Source: Lutraria lutraria (Eukaryota; Mollusca; Bivalvia; Venerida; Mactridae). Taken from it: 64,000 nt of DNA. Below the pieces are notes generated by a model that made no database searches, was not told the DNA's origin, and was given only the letters and a program-made list of their open reading frames with translations. The position numbers and the translations under genes are program-made. Of this stretch, positions 55,732-63,823 are shown one piece after another. The first letter of the stretch is position 1; every line of letters starts with the position of its first letter. Location: contig OZ026835.1 in assembly GCA_964023205.1 (NCBI GenBank), positions 45,853,083 through 45,917,082 of the forward strand, in the 5' to 3' direction.

Positions 55732-56883
55732 TAAAGCATCAAAGGCTTGTCTTGAAGCTTGATTCATAGGACCCTGTCTCATCAGGTGAATACGATGTCT
55801 CAAAAGGGGTTTCAAGACAGCCTGTCTTGATAAGGTAGACAAGGATAGGGGTGAAAAACGGCACAATGGAGTGTCTGGTGAACTTCTTGAACTGGGAGAT
55901 GATCTCAAACTTCTAGAACTGTGAGATGATCTACTGGATGAACTCCTAGATGAATTTCTTGAAGAACTCAAACTACTTGGCCCACTGCTTGAATAACTGC
56001 TTGGTCCACTTCTAGATAAACTGCTTGGCCCACTGCTTGAATAACTGCTTGGTCCACTTCTAGATAAACTGCTTGGTCCACTTCTAGATAAACTGCTTGG
56101 TCCACTTCTAGATAAACTTCTTGAACTTCTAGATAAACTGTTTGATCCACTTCTTGATAAACTTCTAGATGAACTGTTTGATCCACTTCTTGATAAACTT
56201 CTTGAACTTCTTAAACTTTTAGGTGTGCTAAAACTGTTTGATCCACTTCTAGAAGAATTTCTTAAGCTTTTAGATGAATTTCTAGATGAGCTAAAGTTCA
56301 AACTACTCACAGGACTGATAGGAGACCATTGTAACTTACTGATTGGAGTTACAGCCATAGAGGGTGTTGAAGTGGTTTGCTTTCGACGACGGAGAGTAAT
56401 AAAACGTTCATTGATCATGGCAGGCGATTTTCTAGCTTTTTTAGCTGGAGCTTTTCTAGGTTTTCTGGCTGGTGCTTTTCTTGCTCTTTTAGCTGGAGAT
56501 TTTCTGGCTTTTTTAGCAGGCGCTTTTCTTTTAGCTGGAGATTTTACAAATTTACGAATCGTCTTTTGACCATTCCATCGGAGTAAACTTCGTATCATGA
56601 CTCCACCAAGAAATCCACCTCCTCCTGGTTTCAATATGAGTTGACGTTTAGTATCCATGTCCACTTGATCATCTCCCAGCTGCTCTAATTCATGCTGATG
56701 TTTTTGCATAAAGTTTTGTGTTTGTTTAGGTAGCACAATTTTCTTTTTTAAAATCACCTTTGCTGCTAAGGTGAACCACTTGAGCATTTCTTTTAATCCA
56801 GACCGTAGCATTTGCTCCCGTACAGTAGGGTCTCGTTCCTGACCCAAATGTTCTAACGATTGAGCTATGGCTGTGGCTGACAT
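55726..56883 (-). CDS. Virion core-like protein with histone-H1-like and Arg/Ser-repeat tails
   Basis: 385 residues in three parts. Residues 1-110 are the domain shared with the 123-residue neighbour, ending in PGGGGFLGGV. Residues 111-156 are a Lys/Ala/Pro repeat (KSPAKRKAPAKKARKSPAKR) like histone H1 tails, fit for DNA condensation. Residues about 196-345 are Ser/Arg-rich with tandem SRSGPSSL and SSSGPSSY units. The last 40 residues are mixed. A role like adenovirus pVII or V (genome packing) is inference. The low-complexity middle may vary in length between copies. Confidence 0.75.
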   Translation of the reverse strand: MSATAIAQSLEHLGQERDPTVREQMLRSGLKEMLKWFTLAAKVILKKKIVLPKQTQNFMQKHQHELEQLGDDQVDMDTKRQLILKPGGGGFLGGVMIRSLLRWNGQKTIRKFVKSPAKRKAPAKKARKSPAKRARKAPARKPRKAPAKKARKSPAMINERFITLRRRKQTTSTPSMAVTPISKLQWSPISPVSSLNFSSSRNSSKSLRNSSRSGSNSFSTPKSLRSSRSLSRSGSNSSSRSLSRSGSNSLSRSSRSLSRSGPSSLSRSGPSSLSRSGPSSYSSSGPSSLSRSGPSSYSSSGPSSLSSSRNSSRSSSSRSSHSSRSLRSSPSSRSSPDTPLCRFSPLSLSTLSRQAVLKPLLRHRIHLMRQGPMNQASRQAFDALV

Positions 56884-56916
56884 GATGACTGAATGATCTT
56901 ATATGAGTAAACGATG

Positions 56917-56926
56917 TTTATATATA
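56917..56926 (-). promoter_or_regulatory. TATA box
   Basis: TATATATAAA on the minus strand, about 35-45 nt before the ATG at 56883. It overlaps the stop codon of the ATPase gene. Confidence 0.45.
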
Positions 56927-57565
56927 CACAACTGGCCCACGTTTTTCTCCAGTGATCCAGTGATGAAAAATATCAGTTCTTAACCGATAACTGTCTGGTG
57001 TTTGAGGGTGAAAGTCAATCACTAAATACCCATGAGGTGTAGAGATAGCATCTTGATAAGCGGGTAACAAGTGTGGCAATTGAATTTGATTCGCCAACAC
57101 TTTGATTTGTCCTTTATCTCTTGTGTTTTGAAATAAGATCATGTAATGTGCATTTAAACTCAGGGTACGACTGGCTTTCGATTGTTGAAACATGTTTTGT
57201 GTAATGTAGATCACACTAGCATTACGATGGTGACCTTTTCGTGTAAACCATAATTTGATTTTCTCTTCATCTTTATCACCAAGCATGTCATCAAATATAA
57301 TTAAATGAGGAATGGATGTATCCTCTACTATCTCTTCATCCTCGTCAGGTATCCCCTGTATGAACCGAATACTAGGTTCTTGTTCTTGTAATTGTGCATA
57401 GGCTACTTGCCATTCTTTGTAACACCATACAATACGCTCTGGTACTACTTGAAACAAATCTGATTTGTATTCCAACACCTTTTTTACGAATTGTGTTTTA
57501 CCAGAGCCACTAGGGCCTGCGATAAACATATTGCAAGGATGCTTAAAAAGTAAACTGGACTCCAT
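56918..57565 (-). CDS. A32-type genome-packaging ATPase
   Basis: 215 residues of the FtsK/HerA-like clan, expected to drive DNA into the preformed capsid. The Walker A motif is GPSGSGKT (residues 17-24). Walker B is HLIIFDD (87-93). A conserved VIYITQNMFQ lies beyond, with the Gln usual in this family. Length fits Maverick ATPases. It stands alone, with a poly(A) signal for the upstream genes just before it (57606-57615). Confidence 0.92.
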   Translation of the reverse strand: MESSLLFKHPCNMFIAGPSGSGKTQFVKKVLEYKSDLFQVVPERIVWCYKEWQVAYAQLQEQEPSIRFIQGIPDEDEEIVEDTSIPHLIIFDDMLGDKDEEKIKLWFTRKGHHRNASVIYITQNMFQQSKASRTLSLNAHYMILFQNTRDKGQIKVLANQIQLPHLLPAYQDAISTPHGYLVIDFHPQTPDSYRLRTDIFHHWITGEKRGPVVYI

Positions 57566-57605
57566 GACGTGAAAATCACAACTAACACTATTGGAAGAAA
57601 AACAT

Positions 57606-57615
57606 TTTATTTATT
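57606..57615 (-). terminator. Overlapping poly(A) signals
   Basis: AATAAATAAA on the minus strand, 13 nt after the stop of the 118-residue gene. Probably the 3' end for the polymerase-side genes. Confidence 0.6.
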
Positions 57616-57627
57616 TGTGTAACAAGT

Positions 57628-57984
57628 TTATGTATGAGTACAAGAATAATCACAACAAGAACAACACATGTCATGTAAGGGTAACAACAGTTTGTCAGAA
57701 AATTCAAACACACATTCTGAATGTCCAAATTGACTCAGAAATGTTAACACAGAGTCATTGTTCACCACCTGTTTGAACCAATCCGTTTCACTCAAGTCCA
57801 TGGGTACTGATTGGTACGAATTCATCACATGAAGTCCATGTTTCATTTCTTCAAACATGTCTGGTGTACTCAACTGTTGTCGAATCCATTCCAGAGAATG
57901 ATGACCTTCAGGTATCTTCATACGATAAGCAAATACCAATGCTTTTCTCAACAGGGTATGGTTCATAATATCAAACTGTTCCAT
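57628..57984 (-). CDS. Small Cys-tailed protein, paralogue of its neighbour
   Basis: 118 residues, not recognised. Residues 35-95 (STPDMFEEM, then ETDWFKQVVNNDSVLTFL) align with the neighbour's NPHTFELF, DDWNTYVCNDRVIHTI, so the two arose by tandem duplication. The C-terminus is Cys-rich (MCCSCCDYSC). Its ATG overlaps the neighbour by 22 nt. Confidence 0.6.
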   Translation of the reverse strand: MEQFDIMNHTLLRKALVFAYRMKIPEGHHSLEWIRQQLSTPDMFEEMKHGLHVMNSYQSVPMDLSETDWFKQVVNNDSVLTFLSQFGHSECVFEFSDKLLLPLHDMCCSCCDYSCTHT

Positions 57985-58271
57985 TCTTGAATCGTGTGAA
58001 TCACTCTATCGTTACATACATAAGTATTCCAATCGTCTCGATGGATAGCTTTCAAGTCTAAGTGTGCACTGATCATAGCATCACGAATCATCTGTCTAAA
58101 TAGTTCAAACGTGTGAGGATTCAGAATCCACGCGCGAATGTCCTTGACCTTGACAAGGTCATCTTGTACAATACTGTATAACGTATCCGTATACAGCTCA
58201 AAATCCAAAATGTAATATAAACTTATAAATCGTCTAGATGGTTTAACCATAATTGAATATTTCCTGAACAA
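57963..58271 (-). CDS. Small protein, paralogue of its neighbour
   Basis: 102 residues from 58271, or 95 if the ATG at 58250 (MVKPSRRF) is used. The frame overlaps the end of the 208-residue gene by 49 nt. It has the P..FE...DDW...V.ND.V core shared with 57628-57984. Unknown function. Confidence 0.6.
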   Translation of the reverse strand: MFRKYSIMVKPSRRFISLYYILDFELYTDTLYSIVQDDLVKVKDIRAWILNPHTFELFRQMIRDAMISAHLDLKAIHRDDWNTYVCNDRVIHTIQEWNSLIL

Positions 58272-58849
58272 ATCACTATTCTAGGTCGATTCGCATGAAC
58301 GGCTTCAATCTCGTCTTTGACTTCTCTTAAGCGATGCCTTAATTTATAGAACACGGCACGATACTGTAGAATATGAATAACATGAGTGACCGGTACCTGT
58401 CTCTTAAATACCATGATACCACGTATTTTAAACTGTGAATACGGACGCCATCCGGGGTGAGATCTCCCATTGTCCTCTTCAGCCATACTGAACCATATCA
58501 CATTGGGGGTAGAACGAAAATTGTTAGCTAAGGCAGATACGTCGCTCAAATTAGCATCGTGGATTAAAAAATCCCATGTCGTAGATAACATACGATCTAA
58601 GCTTTGTTGTACCACATTCAGTTTTCGTAGAATCGGTAATTTTTGGTTGAATGACAAGTCCTGGCGATCACCTACATCCTTCAACAGTCTCTCTATCCGT
58701 CGATGATTTGTATGTTGTAAGCTATGTATAGCATTATGAGTAGCCCATGTGTGCACTAACTCCATCTTCCATGTTTTAGCGTTAGCCCATATGACATAAC
58801 GATAAATTTTAAGTCTCAGCTCTATCGGTAGTAAGGGTATCCAATCCAT
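58223..58849 (-). CDS. F-box-like protein, unknown function
   Basis: 208 residues. The N-terminus IPLLPIELRLKIYRYV matches the start of F-box-like domains (LP.EL...I). The rest, rich in Arg and His, is not recognised. If the F-box is real the protein could recruit a host SCF ubiquitin ligase, which is inference from a 16-residue match. It follows the polymerase gene by 60 bp that include a TCAAGGTCA site. Confidence 0.6.
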   Translation of the reverse strand: MDWIPLLPIELRLKIYRYVIWANAKTWKMELVHTWATHNAIHSLQHTNHRRIERLLKDVGDRQDLSFNQKLPILRKLNVVQQSLDRMLSTTWDFLIHDANLSDVSALANNFRSTPNVIWFSMAEEDNGRSHPGWRPYSQFKIRGIMVFKRQVPVTHVIHILQYRAVFYKLRHRLREVKDEIEAVHANRPRIVICSGNIQLWLNHLDDL

Positions 58850-58909
58850 GTCTTTATGAATAATGAATTTTAGATGACTTGTTCTAGGCCTCTAGCTCAA
58901 AGGTCAAGG

Positions 58910-61900
58910 TCAGTCATGTAGATAACCATAAGGCACAGTCATATGATTCTCGACCACAATACGTTTAGTATATACCGAACGAAATGTTTTGACTTGTTTC
59001 TCACTGGTCACGGTTCTGTCCTTATGACGTTTAATCCGAGAAGCATATTCAACTACGGTCGAATAATGATGTCTGTCTTTCACACAATCCACCATCGTAT
59101 TGAAATTCACTTGTTGAGTGGCATTGTAGTCTAACGTAATGCCTTTCACTTTGCATTTTTGATGGAGTTCACCGTTTTCAATGTATTCATAGCCATAGTT
59201 GTTTGGACCTAAAGCGACATATCTCACAATACGACCCTTTGGTACCTCATCTGTCCATTTTCCCAATCGACTGGAGATAATAGGAACATTATAGCCATCA
59301 GGGTCATGAATGTACATACAACTGTCTGTGTCAAAATACAGTACTCTCTTTCCTAGAGGTTCAAGCACTTTGTACAGTTCTAATCGAGCATAAGCCGTCA
59401 CAAATGAAGCCACCACAGGATTGGCTGATGAATGAGGGTCTGCTTTGTCCGATTCATCAGTGTAATTCATTAACATGAATTCATCATGATCAAAACACTC
59501 TACATATTTCACAGACTTTTTAGGATCGTTCAGTATTCCGTAGAAATGGTCCAATCGATGAACATACTCTGTTTTAGGAAAGAGGTTGGTTTGAGCATTT
59601 TTGCCCCAGAGACAATTCAGCATGGTTTTGGCAAAAGCTCGTTTTCCTGGATTTTTCTCCACCTGTTGCAAACGAATTCCTTCTGCTTCAAAATAATCCT
59701 GTTTAAATTTATCTTGAGCCTCTTCCGTATCCACCCCTGGAGGATATCCACTAGCCTCTTGTTTCATTTTCAAGTATTTATCAATGTATTGCCGATAGAC
59801 GTCCGTACTCCATTCATCCCAGTGCCATACATGATACACTTTTGATACTTGATAGCCTAAAGCAATAGCTTTAGCCAATTCAACATGAGTCCATGTGCCA
59901 TACAAGAACCGTTCATACGGGGAATGTGTACAATAATCCATCTCCTTCTCAGCACAGGTACGGCATAGCGTAAACACCATTTTACTATTACAGTGTATGG
60001 GCAAGACAGGCATCCATAAATCTTGCGGGGGTAGAACACGACATTTAATCAGTCCTTTGTATTTCTCAATATGCTGTTGATCAATTTGTTCTTGACTCAT
60101 GATCACTTGATGGCCTATCGGATAAGCCCTGTACTTGTTCACATACGGATAGAGAGAACAAATATCCACATATTTGATTTCTTGGTCGTTGTCTACTTCA
60201 TGATACAGTCGGACGGCATTCGTACGACCTCCAAACAAAGCTTCCCTGGGTTGAATCGGGCCTTGACCATGATAGAATCGTTCCACTCTTGTCTTATAGG
60301 CAGGATCCTTTTGACAACGCTGATCAAATTCACATTCCCACATGACCACAACAGGATACCCCTGTTCTTTCAAAGACTCCAGTCGCTTATACGTATCGTG
60401 ATAGGCCTGTTGCATGGTTCTCAAAGTATACGGATTGATGGTACTTCGGTTAGGAAAACAGGTGGGGCATCCATGGTACCAACATCCCATGAATTCATAC
60501 ACGGTGTTGGTCTCTTGACAATAGCCATCCACGTAATAAGGTCCAATTTTGACTTCGCCTTTGTTATTCAAGGCATGCCGAATATGTATCTCTTCGGTGA
60601 CAGCCATCATTTGTAGCCAACGTATGCCTTTCATGGAATACCGGGTTTTATTGGGATACCCGGCATCCGAAATCACGGCTAAACTATGAGGTAGCATGGA
60701 ATTTTTGCGCCAGGCTTTGTTACACACTTGAGCTAACGTTGTAGCTTCAGTAAATGGATCTATTTGATCACTTTCCAATAATTGTTGACGAAATTCTCCA
60801 CACCCGCGTCTTAAAATGTCCACATCCGATTGACAGTATTTCTCCATTTCCTTTTGAAAATCAAATACGTCACCTTTTCTTTCATTGTACCAGGTTAAAA
60901 ACTCTTCACGTCGCTCTGGTTTCATACTATCCGGTTTGTAAAAGTGTAGCGGCAAATAAGGTCCCACATAATCTTGATACGCCAAGGTGTTTGCATAGAA
61001 TGGAAACCATCCTTTGGCTAACTCGGTCAGTCCAAATGTATTGGGAAAATAGGAGAGAGGCATACTCAGGAAACTGAGGGAGTCAATCATGCGTATTCCA
61101 TGCACTCTCAATTGAATGATTTTACTACCATTCATAATCAACTGGGGTTTCGCCGTCCCCTGAGTGACCACATATCTAAGAATAAACTGAGCGTCATAGC
61201 CTTGAGCATTGTGGGCTATCACTGTCGATCCTCGATGGGTAGGGAGGAATAGCCAAGTACAGAATTGTTGTAACGTATTTTCACCACGGAATGTCATTTG
61301 TCTGGCTTCATTCACCTCTTCACAATACTCACATGGAGCTTTCACTGACTTACACATACAGTCACCACAAGCACGTTGAGCCACACAAAAATTAGGGATA
61401 TGTTCTCCAGAATCAAAACGACATTCAAAATCAAAAAAGATGAATGGTACTTCTGGTTGTTTTCTATTGGGTGGTTCATACGTTGGAATGTAACAGTCAT
61501 GATCTGGTCCTACTATGGCTTTACAACACCTACATTTCTTTGTCCCTGGGCAAACGTGATTCCGTTTCGTTTCAATCACCTTTTGTCCACATTTCTTACA
61601 ATTCCATACGGATTCACAAATGGTTTTACGTTGTTTTCCCGTTTTTGTTTTATGATTGTCAAAACATGCCTGACTCTGGAATAGGCGACGACAATCCGGA
61701 CATCTTATAGATTGCCCTGCTGGGCACAGGGTGTGAGCATAACACTGACAAATATGGCTACACTGGTGTCCTTCACGGTGATCATAACCGACATCACACC
61801 ATTCACAATAATAACCCCGTCCGAGAAATCCGGTAATGGATACGATACAGTCATAATGATTATCATGGTGAAAGATATGAATCACACGACTTTTTTCAGT

Positions 61901-62701
61901 CAGAGCAGGTGGTTTGAATAACAATTCACTTCCATAATGTTGTGGATGAATTTTAATCACATAGCTGGGATAGAGATAGTCCTGTAGTTTTTGGTATTCT
62001 TCTATACCACACGACTGATCCGATGAAATACCCACTTGCTTTAATAATGCTTCAGCTTCGTATTTTTGAAGCTTTTTCTTAGACTGGCGTATAAGATTCC
62101 ATCGTTTTTTCCATTGCGGGGTTTGATTTTCATCCACTTTGCACTGTCCCACTACAATCGATCTAGCTAAACACATAGAGTCCTTACTATTGTCAATACA
62201 CACAACACTTGTCTTTGACTTCCGCATACTGAATAAGTTTGGTGCTTTAAACGTTTTCTTTCCGGATCCCTGTGGCATAGCAATATGCGTAATTTCCATC
62301 TGTGCCGCCCCATCATGAATTTTAAATTGACGGTTACTTTGTGCCACACGTTCAATTTCATCCAACACCGTATCTCCACTAATAAGAGATGCCCTATTAA
62401 ACGGAACATGTATTCCAAAGTCCAAATCAGGATGTAAAATAGATACTCGAACTCGATCATTCGATCTCACTTCACATCTCTTGTAGAGCTGATCCATCAT
62501 ATCATTAAACAACCTGTTTGTAAATTCAAACGATTGATTATACGGCTGAAATGTCACATCATATACTCTAGATTGAGTCTTGAATTTCCTTGACTTTCTT
62601 TCCATGCGTGACTGTATGTCATAATAGTCGCGCACAGGCTCAAACTTGCTTCGTTTAGTTGGAGGTTCATCCTCACCACTAGTACTGTCGGTATCTGACA
62701 T
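58910..62701 (-). CDS. polB: Protein-primed family B DNA polymerase
   Basis: 1263 residues, replicating the linear element. Exonuclease: IFFDFECRFD (Exo I, about 421-430), VIAHNAQGYD (Exo II, 494-503), YCQSDVDIL (Exo III, 622-630). Polymerase: VDICSLYPYV (motif A, 845-854), KTMLNCLWGK (motif B, 1025-1034), YFDTDS (motif C, 1122-1127). All catalytic acids are present. Residues 298-403 contain Cys/His zinc-ribbon clusters (CEWC, CPDC, CKKC, CRCC). Residues 165-185 (CIDNSKDSMCLARSIV) resemble an OTU-type active-site entry. Residues about 720-795 (YEFMGCWYHGC...VVVMWECEF) resemble Vsr/PD-(D/E)XK nucleases. Transcribed divergently from the zinc-knuckle gene. Confidence 0.96.
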   Translation of the reverse strand: MSDTDSTSGEDEPPTKRSKFEPVRDYYDIQSRMERKSRKFKTQSRVYDVTFQPYNQSFEFTNRLFNDMMDQLYKRCEVRSNDRVRVSILHPDLDFGIHVPFNRASLISGDTVLDEIERVAQSNRQFKIHDGAAQMEITHIAMPQGSGKKTFKAPNLFSMRKSKTSVVCIDNSKDSMCLARSIVVGQCKVDENQTPQWKKRWNLIRQSKKKLQKYEAEALLKQVGISSDQSCGIEEYQKLQDYLYPSYVIKIHPQHYGSELLFKPPALTEKSRVIHIFHHDNHYDCIVSITGFLGRGYYCEWCDVGYDHREGHQCSHICQCYAHTLCPAGQSIRCPDCRRLFQSQACFDNHKTKTGKQRKTICESVWNCKKCGQKVIETKRNHVCPGTKKCRCCKAIVGPDHDCYIPTYEPPNRKQPEVPFIFFDFECRFDSGEHIPNFCVAQRACGDCMCKSVKAPCEYCEEVNEARQMTFRGENTLQQFCTWLFLPTHRGSTVIAHNAQGYDAQFILRYVVTQGTAKPQLIMNGSKIIQLRVHGIRMIDSLSFLSMPLSYFPNTFGLTELAKGWFPFYANTLAYQDYVGPYLPLHFYKPDSMKPERREEFLTWYNERKGDVFDFQKEMEKYCQSDVDILRRGCGEFRQQLLESDQIDPFTEATTLAQVCNKAWRKNSMLPHSLAVISDAGYPNKTRYSMKGIRWLQMMAVTEEIHIRHALNNKGEVKIGPYYVDGYCQETNTVYEFMGCWYHGCPTCFPNRSTINPYTLRTMQQAYHDTYKRLESLKEQGYPVVVMWECEFDQRCQKDPAYKTRVERFYHGQGPIQPREALFGGRTNAVRLYHEVDNDQEIKYVDICSLYPYVNKYRAYPIGHQVIMSQEQIDQQHIEKYKGLIKCRVLPPQDLWMPVLPIHCNSKMVFTLCRTCAEKEMDYCTHSPYERFLYGTWTHVELAKAIALGYQVSKVYHVWHWDEWSTDVYRQYIDKYLKMKQEASGYPPGVDTEEAQDKFKQDYFEAEGIRLQQVEKNPGKRAFAKTMLNCLWGKNAQTNLFPKTEYVHRLDHFYGILNDPKKSVKYVECFDHDEFMLMNYTDESDKADPHSSANPVVASFVTAYARLELYKVLEPLGKRVLYFDTDSCMYIHDPDGYNVPIISSRLGKWTDEVPKGRIVRYVALGPNNYGYEYIENGELHQKCKVKGITLDYNATQQVNFNTMVDCVKDRHHYSTVVEYASRIKRHKDRTVTSEKQVKTFRSVYTKRIVVENHMTVPYGYLHD

Positions 62702-62814
62702 GATTATGATCTTAAAACTTCTCCGCCGTTTTTTATACTTGTATCAAGTTCAAGGTCATAACGCGTGACACTCTATAAAAGACGTACGCTCCGTCCGTTT
62801 TTTATCATTTCAAC
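62702..62814. promoter_or_regulatory. Bidirectional promoter, polymerase / zinc-knuckle gene
   Basis: The 113-bp gap has a TATA box for each side: TATAAAAG at 62774-62781 (+), 34 nt before its ATG, and TATAAAA at 62737-62731 (-), 30 nt before the polymerase ATG. Between them is TCAAGGTCA (62750-62758), an extended nuclear-receptor half-site. Confidence 0.65.
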
Positions 62815-63165
62815 ATGAGCGATCCTAAAATGAACCAAGTTGAAGAGAACCGAGATCAAACTTTGATGTATTCATTAAAGAAAAAAATTAAAGAGCTCAA
62901 CAACTTAGCGGATCAGCTCTGTGGACAGAAAAATGTAACATGGGATCATATCAAGTGTTATCGTTGTGGAAAGAAAGGACATTATTCTACAAGCTGTACG
63001 GAACCCTTCAACAATGAATGCTTTTATTGTCATGAACAAGGACATTTCATCGCAGACTGTCCTAAGAAACAAGGTGAACAGGTCGATCTACAGGACGCAG
63101 AACAGAGTAAGAAAAAACGTAAATACAAAAAGAATCCAACAAAAACTGTGAGTGACTTTGTGTAA
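62815..63165 (+). CDS. Double CCHC zinc-knuckle protein
   Basis: 116 residues. Two knuckles of the retroviral Gag/CNBP type: C48-X2-C51-X4-H56-X4-C61 and C69-X2-C72-X4-H77-X4-C82. A charged helix (LKKKIKELNNLADQL) precedes them, and a basic tail (KKKRKYKKNPTK) that may act as a nuclear signal follows. It should bind single-stranded nucleic acid. A role in replication or packaging is inference. It is one of two plus-strand genes and has its own TATA box and AATAAA (63298). Confidence 0.85.
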   Translation: MSDPKMNQVEENRDQTLMYSLKKKIKELNNLADQLCGQKNVTWDHIKCYRCGKKGHYSTSCTEPFNNECFYCHEQGHFIADCPKKQGEQVDLQDAEQSKKKRKYKKNPTKTVSDFV

Positions 63166-63172
63166 TCCAGAC

Positions 63173-63290
63173 AATGTGTTGGACAATGTGTTGGACAATG
63201 TGTTGGACAATTGTGTATAGACTTAAATTGGAGACTAAGTGAGTTGTATTGTGTTGTACTTTGTTGTACTTTGTTGTACTTTATAAATGT
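63173..63290 (+). repeat. Short tandem repeats in the zinc-knuckle 3' UTR
   Basis: Three copies of GACAATGTGTTG (63170-63210), followed by three copies of TTGTTGTACT (63250-63282). Confidence 0.8.
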
Positions 63291-63297
63291 TTTCAAA

Positions 63298-63303
63298 AAT
63301 AAA
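63298..63303 (+). terminator. Poly(A) signal of the zinc-knuckle gene
   Basis: AATAAA on the plus strand, about 130 nt after the stop. Confidence 0.6.
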
Positions 63304-63368
63304 ATGATAGACAATGTAATATGCTTTTGTCTTTGCTTGAGATATAAAACGAATCTAACACATATGGT

Positions 63369-63384
63369 GGCCCTAATAAGGGCC
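63369..63384 (-). terminator. Histone-mRNA-type 3' stem-loop
   Basis: Minus strand GGCCCTTATTAGGGCC has a six-base-pair stem, loop TATT (conserved T at positions 1 and 3), CCAAC before it and ACCA after it. It starts 10 nt after the stop of the 75-residue gene. CAAGCAAAGA about 25 nt downstream could be a U7 site. An AATAAA overlaps the stop codon (63399-63394), so both 3'-end pathways are possible here. Confidence 0.65.
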
Positions 63385-63394
63385 GTTGGGTAAT

Positions 63395-63622
63395 TTATTG
63401 CATTTCTGCAAGAAATAGGTATCGCCAATAGTTGGCTCTCAAATCCTCATCATAAAAGACGGAAAGGTCAGGGTATAAATTACCCATCTTGATATCCATC
63501 TTGACAATACTAACATCTTGGAATTCAGACAAGTCTGTGTACAAATTACCCATCTTGACCACCCAAACATCTTCTTGTAACTCATCAGGTTCATCAGAAG
63601 AACTTTTCAAGCAGTTGCCCAT
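63395..63622 (-). CDS. Small acidic protein with MGNC start and internal repeat
   Basis: 75 residues. It begins MGNCLKSSS: Gly2 followed by Cys4 is the kind of end that can be myristoylated and palmitoylated, although Lys replaces the favoured Ser/Thr at position 6. VVKMGNLYTDLSEF and IKMGNLYPDLSVF are an internal duplication. It is highly acidic and has no known family. It is transcribed away from a CCAAT-box array and ends with a histone-type stem-loop. Confidence 0.65.
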   Translation of the reverse strand: MGNCLKSSSDEPDELQEDVWVVKMGNLYTDLSEFQDVSIVKMDIKMGNLYPDLSVFYDEDLRANYWRYLFLAEMQ

Positions 63623-63823
63623 GTTGAATCATGAAACATAAATGAGCTATGGAACATGAGAAAAACACTGACCTAGAACAGACCAATGAAATGCCAGTAA
63701 AATAGACCAATGAAATGCCGTTAAAATGGACCAATGAAATACCGTTAAAATGGACCAATCAGAGTCCTTGTATCATATGAGAGTCAGTGACCTTGCCTTG
63801 ATCTAATTTCATTCTGTATCAAG
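63623..63823. promoter_or_regulatory. Bidirectional promoter with four CCAAT boxes
   Basis: Four units of about 24 bp (GACCAATGAAATGCCGTTAA and variants, 63672-63765) each carry CCAAT, the last as CCAATCAGAG. They lie between the divergent 75-residue gene and the acidic gene at 63824. TGACCTTG is at 63788. Multiple CCAAT boxes (NF-Y) are common in histone and cell-cycle promoters. Confidence 0.6.
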
